Source of the DNA: an uncultured Blautia sp.
GTDB taxonomy: Bacteria > Bacillota > Clostridia > Lachnospirales > Lachnospiraceae
Reading direction: 5' to 3'
Length of the DNA: 6,606 nt
NCBI GenBank assembly: GCA_934409175.1
Contig: CAKRVX010000104.1
Location: 1-6,606 of the forward strand
Of this stretch, positions 1 to 6,224 are shown piece after piece. The notes beneath the pieces were generated by a model. The model saw only the letters and a list, made by a program, of their open reading frames with translations, did no database searches and was not told the origin of the DNA. The translations under genes were made by a program, and so were the position numbers. Each line of letters starts with the position of its first letter. Within the stretch, counting starts at the first letter, position 1.

Positions 1-74
1 TGGCGGAATTGGCAGACGCGCTGGTTTTAGGTACCAGTGGGCATCCCGTGCAGGTTCAAGTCCTGTTATCCGCA
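1..74 (+). tRNA. tRNA-Leu (anticodon UAG), 5' end cut off by the window
   Basis: The window opens at what would be U8 of the tRNA, so the seven 5' acceptor-stem bases are missing. The D arm (GCG...CGC with a GG in the loop) comes first. The anticodon stem is 21-25/33-37, with a seven-base loop at 26-32 and anticodon TAG at 28-30. A long variable arm with a GGG/CCC stem (39-41/45-47) marks a class II tRNA. The T arm is 50-54/62-66 around TTCAAGT. The 3' acceptor strand is 67-73 with discriminator A74. The next bases are GTA, so CCA is not encoded and must be added after transcription. UAG plus the long variable arm identify leucine, decoding CUN codons. Confidence 0.95.
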
Positions 75-76
75 GT

Positions 77-112
77 AAAAAGTACCGTAAAAGCGGTGCT
101 TTTTTGTTTTAT
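77..112 (+). terminator. Intrinsic terminator of the tRNA transcript
   Basis: The stem 79-88/93-102 has ten pairs, two of them G-U, and a four-base AAAA loop. A T-rich run follows at 100-110. It starts five bases after the tRNA 3' end, so it probably ends the tRNA transcript and insulates the downstream gene. Confidence 0.85.
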
Positions 113-148
113 ATTACAGGAAATTACTTCATAATGTTCCTGTGATAT
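111..148. repeat. 12-bp inverted repeat in the spacer
   Basis: The arms 111-122 (ATATTACAGGAA) and 137-148 (TTCCTGTGATAT) are complementary except for one G-T pair, across a 14-base spacer. No T tract follows on the plus strand, so it does not look like a terminator for rightward transcription. It could be an operator or a remnant; function unknown. Confidence 0.5.
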
Positions 149-153
149 AAAGC

Positions 154-215
154 CAGACAGATTTTTGTACAGAACCTGTGGAGGTTTCATAAAATAAGGT
201 TGCATAGTCTGTCTG
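154..215 (+). other. Possible nested stem-loop upstream of the sigma-like gene
   Basis: An outer arm CAGACAGA (154-161) is complementary to TCTGTCTG (208-215). Inside it lies a compact hairpin, 172-177/182-187, with loop GTGG. The nested arrangement could be a small RNA fold, but the outer 3' arm overlaps the spacer of the best promoter candidate (200-228). It would therefore have to be transcribed from further upstream, or act at the DNA level. I do not recognise it as a known RNA family. Confidence 0.3.
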
Positions 216-228
216 TATTGATTATAGT
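200..228 (+). promoter_or_regulatory. Candidate sigma-A promoter for the sigma-like gene and deoD
   Basis: TTGCAT (200-205) and TATAGT (223-228) are separated by 17 bases. The -10 matches consensus at five of six positions; the -35 matches only at TTG. Transcription would start near 235, giving a leader of about 60 nt before the ATG at 298. The leader contains repeated GACAG words (244, 258, 271), including two CTGACAG copies 13 bases apart. Confidence 0.5.
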
Positions 229-297
229 TAAAGATATAAAAAAGACAGGAACAGGCTGACAGGGAAAACTGACAGCAATGTAAAGGAGTATAAGATC

Positions 298-1011
298 ATG
301 GATATAGAGAAATTTCAGGAGAAACTGGCACAAATCTGTGAGCTTGGAGAAAAAAATGGAAAAAATTTAAAACCACAGCAAATTCGGGAATGCTTTGGTG
401 AGATGGATCTGGATAAAACCCAGCTGATCAAGATCCTTCAGTATCTGAAACTGAAGGGAATTACGATTGAAGGGGCAGAAGCAGTTCTCAGGACATCAGC
501 ACAGGAGCAGGAGCCGCAGACAGAAGAAGAACAAAAGACGCCGTTGACGCCCGAGGAAGAAGAGTATCTGAGGGAGTATCTGGAAGGAATAGAAGAACAG
601 AGGGCAGGAGAAGGACAGTCAGAGCTGTATCTGAAATATCTTCCTGCAGCGGCGAGGATGGCAGCAGAGATGAATTGTGAAGAAATTTTTCTGGCTGACC
701 TGATACAGGAGGCGAATATCAGTCTTTTGATGGCAATTGGAGAAGAAACGCCAGAGGAGAAGGATGAGAAATGGTTTCTTGGAAGAATTCGCGCAGGAAT
801 CCGTCGTGCGATTGAAGAGCAGACACAGAGAAAGTTTGAGGACGATTATCTGGTAGCGAAGGTGGAGAAACTGGAGGCGGCAGTACGGGAACTCACAGAA
901 GATGAGGATGACGAAAGTTCTAAATTCAGTGTGGAAGAACTGGCGATTATCCTGGATATGGATGAGGAAGAAATCCGCGATGTGCTCCGGCTTACAGGAG
1001 ATGACAAATAA
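298..1011 (+). CDS. Sigma-70-like protein with regions 1.1, 2 and 3.1 but no region 4
   Basis: An acidic 237-residue protein with AAAGGAG at 282-288, nine bases before the ATG. Residues 1-58 resemble sigma region 1.1. A Glu/Gln-rich linker follows (66-105). Residues 108-147 resemble regions 2.1-2.2 and include DLIQEAN at 134-140. Residues 164-192 align without gaps with E. coli sigma-70 from I435 through regions 2.4 and 3.0. Residues 210-233 match region 3.1 (FSVEELAIILDMDEEEIRDVL). The protein then stops, so the sigma finger and the -35-binding region 4 are absent. Residues matching the clamp-contacting D403, Q406, E407 and N409 are kept (D134, Q137, E138, N140). W433, W434, Q437 and T440 are replaced by G162, R163, A166 and R169. 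H455 and E458 become Y184 and A187. It may bind RNA polymerase without reading a promoter. That function is inference; the sigma relationship is well supported. It is the first gene of a likely operon with deoD. Confidence 0.85.
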   Translation: MDIEKFQEKLAQICELGEKNGKNLKPQQIRECFGEMDLDKTQLIKILQYLKLKGITIEGAEAVLRTSAQEQEPQTEEEQKTPLTPEEEEYLREYLEGIEEQRAGEGQSELYLKYLPAAARMAAEMNCEEIFLADLIQEANISLLMAIGEETPEEKDEKWFLGRIRAGIRRAIEEQTQRKFEDDYLVAKVEKLEAAVRELTEDEDDESSKFSVEELAIILDMDEEEIRDVLRLTGDDK

Positions 1012-1064
1012 TGGTCAGTGACTGTGGCGAAAGTAAGCAGAATAATCAATACAAAGTATCAGAT

Positions 1065-1071
1065 AAGGAGG
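1065..1071 (+). promoter_or_regulatory. Ribosome binding site that sets the deoD start
   Basis: AAGGAGG lies eight bases before the ATG at 1080. The earlier in-frame ATG at 1011 overlaps the stop of the upstream gene (TAATG). Starting there would add 23 residues with no resemblance to the family, so 1080 is preferred. Confidence 0.9.
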
Positions 1072-1079
1072 AAAGAGAT

Positions 1080-1811
1080 ATGTGTATTCCAACACCCCAT
1101 AATGCAGCTAAAAAAGGAGACATTGCCAAAAAGGTTCTGATGCCGGGAGATCCTCTGCGCGCGAAATTCATTGCAGAGAATTATCTGGAGAACCCGGTGT
1201 GTTTTAATACAGTTCGAAATATGTTTGGATATACGGGAACTTATAAGGGGGAAAGAGTATCTGTCATGGGGGCAGGTATGGGAATGCCTTCTGCAGGAAT
1301 TTATACTTACGAGCTATACAATTTCTACGATGTGGATGAAATTATCCGTATTGGGTCTGCAGGAAGCCTTCAGGACGATGTAAATGTGATGGATGTGGTC
1401 ATTGCAATGGGAGCGTGTACGGATTCCAATTATGCATCGCAGTTCTGTCTGCCAGGGACATTTGCGCCTACAGCAAGCTATGAACTTGTTGAGAAGGCAG
1501 TGAATGCTGCTGGGAAACTTGGCACACCGGTACGTGTGGGAAATGTAATCTCTTCAGATGCTTTTTATAATGATAATCCCAATGCAGCCGCAGCCTGGAG
1601 AAAAATGGGGGTTCTATGTACAGAGATGGAATGTGCAGCACTCTTTATGAATGCTGCCAGAGCAGGTAAAAAAGCTCTTGGCATACTGACTATTTCTGAT
1701 CATATTTTCAGAGACGAGGCCATTTCAGCAGAACAGAGACAGACTTCCTTTGGAAAGATGATGGAAATTGCTCTTTCTGTTGCTGCAGATAATAATAGGA
1801 TACCTCTCTAA
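1080..1811 (+). CDS. deoD: Purine nucleoside phosphorylase, DeoD type (hexameric family)
   Basis: This 243-residue cytosolic enzyme cleaves purine (deoxy)nucleosides with phosphate to give free base and (deoxy)ribose 1-phosphate, in nucleoside salvage. E. coli DeoD has 239 residues and the match is end to end. Key residues seen: H7 (equivalent to H4, donated to the neighbouring subunit); the phosphate-site motif MPGDPLRAK at 21-29 with R27; R46; RIGSAG at 90-95 with R90 and S93; the ribose-binding TEMECAA at 181-187 with E182, M183 and E184; and SDH at 206-208 with catalytic D207. R220 matches E. coli R217. All catalytic positions are intact, so it should be active. The start is fixed by AAGGAGG at 1065-1071. 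It lies 68 bases after the sigma-like gene with no terminator between, so the two are probably co-transcribed. Substrate range (adenine versus 6-oxopurine nucleosides) cannot be read from the sequence. Confidence 0.96.
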   Translation: MCIPTPHNAAKKGDIAKKVLMPGDPLRAKFIAENYLENPVCFNTVRNMFGYTGTYKGERVSVMGAGMGMPSAGIYTYELYNFYDVDEIIRIGSAGSLQDDVNVMDVVIAMGACTDSNYASQFCLPGTFAPTASYELVEKAVNAAGKLGTPVRVGNVISSDAFYNDNPNAAAAWRKMGVLCTEMECAALFMNAARAGKKALGILTISDHIFRDEAISAEQRQTSFGKMMEIALSVAADNNRIPL

Positions 1812-1829
1812 GTGACTACTGTTCTCAAC

Positions 1830-1856
1830 AAGGAACATTGAAAAAAGTACCTTTTT
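1830..1856 (+). terminator. Weak candidate terminator after deoD
   Basis: AAGGAAC (1830-1836) can pair with GTACCTT (1847-1853) with one A-A mismatch, and T runs from 1852 to 1856. The stem is short and overlaps the promoter of the next gene, so read-through from deoD is plausible. Confidence 0.3.
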
Positions 1857-1866
1857 GTGTTAACAT
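1838..1866 (+). promoter_or_regulatory. Promoter of the DtxR/MntR-type regulator
   Basis: TTGAAA (1838-1843) and TAACAT (1861-1866) are separated by 17 bases. The -35 matches five of six consensus positions and the -10 four of six. The start near 1873 leaves a leader of about 19 nt containing GGGAGG at 1878-1883. A six-pair dyad (1820-1825/1832-1837) abuts the -35 and could be an operator; it does not resemble a classic DtxR or MntR box. Confidence 0.6.
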
Positions 1867-1891
1867 AAGAACAACATGGGAGGTATTTTGA

Positions 1892-2272
1892 ATGCAAATC
1901 AGAAAATCAGCAGAGGATTATTTAGAGGCAATCCTGGTTCTGTCGAAACAGGGCGGAGCTGTTCGCTCTATTGATATTGCCACAATGTTGGGGGTGTCCA
2001 AGCCGAGTGTAAGCCATGCGATGAAATTGCTTCGTGAGGATGAGTATATTGCTATGGACAGATATGGAACGGTCACGCTTCTTGAAAAAGGGGAACAGAT
2101 TGCGACTCATATTTATGAGAGACATACTGTGCTAAGTAAGATGCTGGAACATCTTGGGGTGGACCCTGAGGTTGCCAGAGAAGATGCGTGTAAACTGGAA
2201 CATGATCTCAGTGATGAGAGCTTTGCGAAGATAAAAGAGCATTTTCAGAAAAATATAGGCATAGTTGAATGA
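1892..2272 (+). CDS. Metal-dependent transcriptional repressor, DtxR/MntR family, short form
   Basis: A 126-residue DNA-binding protein expected to repress metal uptake or homeostasis genes when loaded with Mn(II) or Fe(II). The N-terminal winged helix is at about residues 5-65 (DIATMLGVSKPSVSHAMKLL is the helix-turn-helix). A dimerisation and metal-binding domain follows from about 70 to 120. There is no C-terminal SH3-like domain, so it has the MntR-like compact form. Against B. subtilis MntR, ligands D8, E11, H77, E102 and H103 match D9, E12, H78, E103 and H104. The MntR E99 position is C100, which is the DtxR (C102) ligand type. The ligand set is thus mixed, and metal choice cannot be called. 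GGGAGG (1878-1883) lies eight bases before the ATG. It has its own promoter and is followed by a strong terminator, so it is probably monocistronic. No metal transporter lies next to it here, so its targets are elsewhere or include itself. Confidence 0.9.
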   Translation: MQIRKSAEDYLEAILVLSKQGGAVRSIDIATMLGVSKPSVSHAMKLLREDEYIAMDRYGTVTLLEKGEQIATHIYERHTVLSKMLEHLGVDPEVAREDACKLEHDLSDESFAKIKEHFQKNIGIVE

Positions 2273-2283
2273 AAGAGAACTAT

Positions 2284-2330
2284 AAAACAGGCGTTATGCA
2301 GTGAAGAGAAACTGCATGGCGCCTGTTTTT
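2284..2330. terminator. Strong bidirectional terminator between converging genes
   Basis: The stem 2284-2302/2311-2329 has 19 pairs, two of them G-U, with an eight-base loop (GAAGAGAA). The plus strand reads into TTTTT at 2326-2330; on the minus strand the stem ends in TTTT. It starts 12 bases after the regulator stop and lies about 30 bases beyond the EamA gene stop, so it serves both. Confidence 0.92.
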
Positions 2331-2359
2331 GACTTGAGAAACCTTTAAAATAGGTGTTG

Positions 2360-3265
2360 TTAGGAACTTTTCTGCGATTTTTGAGGCAACTGAGCCAGTA
2401 TAATGGCTGCAAACATAATAATACATCCCGCGATTTCCCTGACGCTTAATTTCTGTCCCAGGATGATCCATCCGGCAAGTACGGAGATACAGGATTCCAG
2501 GCTGAGGATCAGAGAAGCTACAGTAGGATTCATATTTTTCTGACCGATAATCTGTAAAGTATAGGCGACACCGCAAGACATTATTCCTGCATAAAGAATA
2601 GGTTGCCATGCTGCCACAATAGAAAAAAGATGTGGACGTTCCAGGATCAGGGCAGGAATCGCAGACAGAATCCCGCAGGTAAGGAACTGAAGGCAGGACA
2701 GCATAACACCATCTGTTTTTGGAGAAAAGTAGTCGATGACCAGAATGTGCAGGGAAAATAGAAATGCACAGACCAGAACCAGGAGATCTCCCTTCCCAAT
2801 GGAAAAACCGTCCGTGATGCAGAGCAGATACAGCCCTGTCAAAGCCATGGCGACTGCTATCCAGATATAGCGGCTGCACTTTTTGCCCAGAAACAGTCCG
2901 ATGACGGGAACGATCACGATATAACATGCGGTAATAAAACCAGCTTTTCCTACGGTGGTGTATTTGATTCCAAACTGCTGGAAATTACTTGCCAGACAGA
3001 GACAGATGCCGCAGGAGACACCACCTGTAAGGAGAGTGCGGCGGCTCTTTTTATCTGAAATCCGGTCAGTCTGTGATTTGCGACCGTTGAGAACGAAGAT
3101 CAGAGGAATCAGAACAATAGCTCCGATAATGGAACGGACTGCGTTGAAAGTAAAGCCGCCTACATAATCCATTCCCACACTCTGTGCAACAAATGCAATG
3201 CCCCAGATAATTGCACAGAGAAGAAGAAGAAGAGAATTTTTCAAAGGAATCTGCTGATTTTTCAT
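2360..3265 (-). CDS. EamA/DMT-superfamily transporter (RhaT/DMT-like permease)
   Basis: A 301-residue integral membrane protein with about ten predicted transmembrane helices in two tandem EamA repeats, the usual size and layout of drug/metabolite transporters. The first repeat opens with LLLLLCAIIWGIAFVAQ (residues 12-28) and includes a TTVGKAGFITA segment. The second ends with the family pattern SLILSLESCISVLAGWIILGQ and a final hydrophobic helix before a short Ser/Lys tail. Members export amino acids, nucleosides, sugars or other metabolites. The substrate cannot be assigned. The start at 3265 is chosen because AAAGGA (3275-3280) lies nine bases upstream; an in-frame ATG at 3334 would add 23 residues without a good ribosome site. 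It has terminators on both sides and appears to be a single-gene unit. Proximity to purine genes does not show that it moves purines. Confidence 0.9.
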   Translation of the reverse strand: MKNQQIPLKNSLLLLLCAIIWGIAFVAQSVGMDYVGGFTFNAVRSIIGAIVLIPLIFVLNGRKSQTDRISDKKSRRTLLTGGVSCGICLCLASNFQQFGIKYTTVGKAGFITACYIVIVPVIGLFLGKKCSRYIWIAVAMALTGLYLLCITDGFSIGKGDLLVLVCAFLFSLHILVIDYFSPKTDGVMLSCLQFLTCGILSAIPALILERPHLFSIVAAWQPILYAGIMSCGVAYTLQIIGQKNMNPTVASLILSLESCISVLAGWIILGQKLSVREIAGCIIMFAAIILAQLPQKSQKSS

Positions 3266-3328
3266 AGTATAAGATCCTTTCTTTCCCAAGAGAAAATAAA
3301 TGTATATAAAGTGTATAAAAAGAAGAAA

Positions 3329-3347
3329 ATCCACGGAAAATGTGGAT
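3329..3347 (-). other. Small hairpin in the EamA gene leader
   Basis: ATCCAC (3329-3334) and GTGGAT (3342-3347) form a perfect six-pair dyad around a seven-base loop. It falls just after the predicted -10 and could be an operator or a 5' RNA hairpin. No known family is recognised. Confidence 0.35.
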
Positions 3348-3360
3348 AAATAGCCAGATA

Positions 3361-3389
3361 ATTATACAACACAACTGCATAAAATGAAA
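3361..3389 (-). promoter_or_regulatory. Candidate promoter of the EamA gene
   Basis: On the minus strand TATAAT (3366-3361) is a perfect -10. The hexamer 17 bases upstream (TTTCAT, 3389-3384) is a poor -35. The leader would be about 90 nt. This is the best site in the 157-base spacer, but it is supported mainly by its -10. Confidence 0.4.
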
Positions 3390-3422
3390 GCGTATTTTTT
3401 GGAAAATGAAGAAGATACAAAC

Positions 3423-3454
3423 AAAAAAAGAAGCCTCTGCAGGAGACTTCTTTC
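3423..3454 (-). terminator. Terminator of the guaD-permease operon
   Basis: The stem 3427-3433/3447-3453 has seven pairs. It continues after one mismatch with four more pairs around a GCA loop. On the minus strand it runs directly into seven Ts (3429-3423). It starts about 30 bases past the permease stop. Confidence 0.85.
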
Positions 3455-3484
3455 AGGAATGTATACAGGCTGATTGTATAAAAA

Positions 3485-4861
3485 TCAGATGAAAATATAT
3501 TTCAGAATAAATAAAACAGCCAGGATATACATAAGAAGGCTGATTTTTTTCTCTTTGGCTTTGCCGGTAACTACGTTGATGATCACGTAAGAGATAACTC
3601 CCATGGAGATACCTTCAGAAATACTGTACAGGAACGGCATTGCAATGATCGTAATGAATGCCGGAATGGCTTCTGTCATATCATCGAAATTGATCTTGGT
3701 TACAGAAGTGAGCATCAGGAATCCTACGATGATCAGTGCCGGAGCAGTGGCAAAGGATGGAATTGCCAGGAAAATCGGTGAAAGGAACAGCGACAGACCA
3801 AAAAGGATGGCTGCAACCAGTGAAGTGAGTCCGGTACGTCCGCCTTCTGCAACACCGGAAGCACTCTCTACAAAGGTTGTGACAGTAGAAGTACCGCACA
3901 TTGCACCTACAGTGGTACCGACTGCATCGGAGAGCAAGGCACCTTTGATTTTCGGAAGTTTGCCGTCTTTATCCAGCATGTCTGCCTTGGAAGCGACACC
4001 GATGAGGGTTCCAAGAGTATCAAACATATCTACAAACAGGAATGCAAACATGATGACAATGAAATCCAGAGAGAATACGATGGAAAAGTCCATTTTCATA
4101 AAGGTCGGTGCCATGCTTGGAACAGAAATTCCTGCGGAAAAATCAGGAAGAAGACTGTACCATCCGGCTTCAACGTCTGGTCTGTAAATGCCGGTAAGCT
4201 GGCAGAGGATTCCAAGGACCCATGTAAGGAGGATGCCCCAGAGAATACCGCCCTTTATATTTTTGACCAGGAAAATAGCTGTTATAAGGACTCCGATCAG
4301 CGCCAGGAGCACTGTGATCCCTTCTGTGTGGAAAGTTCCGCTGGCGGCGGCAGATTTAAAGGAGAATACAGATACCAGTGTAGAATCATTGTTTACAACG
4401 ATTTTGGCGTTCTGCAGGCCGATAAATGCGATAAAAAGTCCGATACCGACGGAAACGGCATGTTTCAGATTCATAGGGATTGCGTTGAAAATAGCCTCAC
4501 GTACATTGGTCAGTGACAGGAGGATAAAAATGATACCCTCCGCAAATACGGCTGCCAGAGCCTGCTGCCATGTATATCCCATGCCCAGAACTACTGTGTA
4601 GGTGAAATAGGCATTCAGTCCCATACCAGGAGCCAGGACAAACGGGTAATTGGAAAGTAGTGCCATCAGACAGGTGGCGATAAATGAGGATAATGCGGTG
4701 GCAGTAAAAACAGAGCCTCTGTCCATACCTGATGCTGACAGAATATTAGGATTTACTGCCAGGATATAAGCCATGGTCATAAAGGTAGTAATACCTGCCA
4801 TAATCTCGGTTTTTACATCTGTGTGGTTTTCTTTGAGATGAAATAATTTGTCAAGGTTCAT
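3485..4861 (-). CDS. pbuG: Purine permease, AzgA/PbuG type (NCS2 family)
   Basis: A 458-residue inner-membrane transporter of the AzgA-like branch of nucleobase/cation symporters, predicted to import guanine and hypoxanthine with protons. Length fits the family. Signatures: ITTFMTMAYILAVNP (24-38) in the first helix; APGMGLNAYF (77-86) in the broken third helix; FVDMFDTLGTLIG (276-288) in helix 8; and GTSTVTTFVESASGVAEGG (323-341) in helix 10, the substrate-site region. About 12-14 hydrophobic segments are visible and the C-terminus is hydrophobic. The site AAAAGGGGG (4877-4869) lies seven bases before the ATG. It lies 50 bases downstream of guaD with no terminator or clear promoter between, so the two share a transcript controlled by the guaD leader. 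Family is certain. Exact substrate (guanine/hypoxanthine versus adenine) is inferred from the guanine deaminase partner, and the symbol is a best fit. Confidence 0.93.
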   Translation of the reverse strand: MNLDKLFHLKENHTDVKTEIMAGITTFMTMAYILAVNPNILSASGMDRGSVFTATALSSFIATCLMALLSNYPFVLAPGMGLNAYFTYTVVLGMGYTWQQALAAVFAEGIIFILLSLTNVREAIFNAIPMNLKHAVSVGIGLFIAFIGLQNAKIVVNNDSTLVSVFSFKSAAASGTFHTEGITVLLALIGVLITAIFLVKNIKGGILWGILLTWVLGILCQLTGIYRPDVEAGWYSLLPDFSAGISVPSMAPTFMKMDFSIVFSLDFIVIMFAFLFVDMFDTLGTLIGVASKADMLDKDGKLPKIKGALLSDAVGTTVGAMCGTSTVTTFVESASGVAEGGRTGLTSLVAAILFGLSLFLSPIFLAIPSFATAPALIIVGFLMLTSVTKINFDDMTEAIPAFITIIAMPFLYSISEGISMGVISYVIINVVTGKAKEKKISLLMYILAVLFILKYIFI

Positions 4862-4911
4862 AATCTTTCCCCCTTTTGAATTTTATTGCCGGTGTTCTGT
4901 ATTTCCTGCAG

Positions 4912-6189
4912 TTACAGAATCTGTTTTCCGGCTGTATACTTGGCGGTAATATTGCGGTCATCGGAAAGGTAGACCAGCCTTTCAAGTCTGGATTTGGGTG
5001 AGAGTTTCAGAGGAGTAGGAATTGTGGAGTCATTAAGTACAACGGCATCAAATTCATAATTCTCCTTAAAACTTCCGACTTTTCCAAAGAAGGAACCGCC
5101 GCCTTCTGTTCCCATATAAAAGGCTTCTTCGAGTGTTAGCGGCCTTATGGAAGAATCAACCAGCCGCCAGTACAGTTTGGAAACCTGAATGGCATCTGCC
5201 ATGGCCCGCAGAATGGAAAGAGAAGTTCCTCCTGCGACGTCAGACCCAAGACCTATATGAAGACCTTCCTCCAGATATCGCTTTGCAGGAGCAATGCCGG
5301 AAGAAAGATTTGTATTGGACTGCGGACAATGCGCGATATAAACTCCCTGTTTTTTCATCAGGGAAATTTCCTGATCTGAAGAGTGGACACAATGTGCCAT
5401 AATGGTAGGACAATCCCCTCCGAAAAGCCCAAACTGGCTGTAAGCCTCTCCGTAAAAATGAGTGTTTGGACAAAGTTCCTGTACCCAGGCGATTTCGCCC
5501 AAATTTTCAGAAAGGTGAGACTGAACGGGGAGGTGATATTTCTTTTGAATTGCAGAGAGTTTCTCCATCAGTTCATCGGAACAGGATGGGGTAAATCTTG
5601 GAGTAAGGATTGGCTTTACATTTTCAAATTTCGTAAGTGTAGCTTCAATCCATTCTGCAGTGGCATCAGCAGAGGACTGTGCACTGGATTCCTGTAAAAG
5701 AGGTGAACCATTCCGGTCCATATTTACTTTACCGACCATGGTTTTCAATCCGGTTTTATCCAGAAGCTCCATCAGAATTTCAGTAGCGGGGACATGAAGA
5801 GTTGCGAAAATACATGCTCTGGTATTCGGACTTTTTTTCAGATCCTCAGCAAAAACAGAGTATGCTTTTTGGGCAAAATCAGTATCTTCGTATTGCGCTT
5901 CCTGCGGAAAAGTAATCGTATTCAGCCAGTCCAGCAATTCGAGATCCATACCCGAGGCGCGGAATGTATACTGCGGAGCATGAACATGCAGATCTGTGAG
6001 ACCTGGAATGATCAGCTCGTCTCCGAAATCAGTACACGGAATTTTACTGTATTTTGCAGGAAGTTCCGAAAAAACACCGGCACAATGATTGTCTTCGCAT
6101 ACGACATATCCCTTCTCGGTGATAGAAAGTTCTGTGGGAGAACTGCTGTAACAAATAGTTCCCTTTAATGCAAAAGTCTGTTTGTTCAT
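4912..6189 (-). CDS. guaD: Guanine deaminase (amidohydrolase superfamily)
   Basis: A 425-residue cytosolic zinc enzyme that hydrolyses guanine to xanthine and ammonia, committing guanine to degradation or to xanthine salvage. The fold is the amidohydrolase TIM barrel with flanking beta-sandwich strands at both ends. Numbering from the chosen start: metal ligands in LHVHAPQY (H68, H70); the guanine-deaminase signature TPRFTPSC (196-203) with R198; SHLSEN (224-229) with H225 as ligand and E228 as proton shuttle; AHCVH with H266 and H269; and GLGSDVAGG with D317 as the last ligand. All match positions known from human and E. coli enzymes, so it should be active. Three in-frame ATGs exist (6213, 6195, 6189). 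AAGAAGG at 6203-6197 is seven bases before 6189 and overlaps or follows the others, so 6189 is preferred. It is the first gene of the operon with the purine permease. Confidence 0.95.
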   Translation of the reverse strand: MNKQTFALKGTICYSSSPTELSITEKGYVVCEDNHCAGVFSELPAKYSKIPCTDFGDELIIPGLTDLHVHAPQYTFRASGMDLELLDWLNTITFPQEAQYEDTDFAQKAYSVFAEDLKKSPNTRACIFATLHVPATEILMELLDKTGLKTMVGKVNMDRNGSPLLQESSAQSSADATAEWIEATLTKFENVKPILTPRFTPSCSDELMEKLSAIQKKYHLPVQSHLSENLGEIAWVQELCPNTHFYGEAYSQFGLFGGDCPTIMAHCVHSSDQEISLMKKQGVYIAHCPQSNTNLSSGIAPAKRYLEEGLHIGLGSDVAGGTSLSILRAMADAIQVSKLYWRLVDSSIRPLTLEEAFYMGTEGGGSFFGKVGSFKENYEFDAVVLNDSTIPTPLKLSPKSRLERLVYLSDDRNITAKYTAGKQIL

Positions 6190-6196
6190 AATCATA

Positions 6197-6203
6197 CCTT
6201 CTT
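6197..6203 (-). promoter_or_regulatory. Ribosome binding site that sets the guaD start
   Basis: Minus-strand AAGAAGG (6203-6197) is seven bases before the ATG at 6189, one base before the ATG at 6195, and downstream of the ATG at 6213. Only the 6189 start is well served. The 6213 ATG is preceded by a T-rich, SD-poor stretch. Confidence 0.75.
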
Positions 6204-6224
6204 TCTTTGTCATTAAGGAAAGGC

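Noticed and set aside
154..215. Identity as 6S RNA or another known structured RNA
   Set aside because: The nested stems are too short and lack the long duplex with central bubble of 6S RNA; no conserved core of a family I know is present.
846..1049. Minus-strand 67-codon Ser-rich frame opposite the sigma-like gene
   Set aside because: Its Ser-rich composition is simply the complement of the acidic, GAA/GAT/GAG-rich 3' end of the sense gene.
1011..1079. Upstream deoD start at the TAATG overlap, adding 23 residues
   Set aside because: The extra residues do not match the family, and AAGGAGG at 1065-1071 is placed for the ATG at 1080.
2280..2927. Minus-strand 215-codon frame overlapping the EamA gene
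   Set aside because: It runs through the bidirectional terminator, has Cys/Ser/Arg-rich low-quality composition and overlaps the real transporter in another frame.
3266..3334. N-terminal extension of the EamA transporter from an ATG at 3334
   Set aside because: It would add an extra hydrophobic stretch atypical for the family, and the proper ribosome site serves 3265. The stretch also spans the leader hairpin.
3603..4601. Two consecutive long plus-strand reading frames (194 and 137 codons) opposite the purine permease
   Set aside because: They lie antisense to a gene with clear family motifs, lack good ribosome sites and show no recognisable domain. They are shadows of the permease codon pattern.
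4862..4911. Possible separate promoter or riboswitch for the purine permease
   Set aside because: Only 50 bases separate it from guaD; no paired -35/-10, aptamer motif or terminator is visible, so co-transcription is the simpler reading.
5794..6168. Plus-strand 124-codon frame opposite guaD
   Set aside because: It is antisense to the conserved N-terminal half of guanine deaminase, with no ribosome site or domain.
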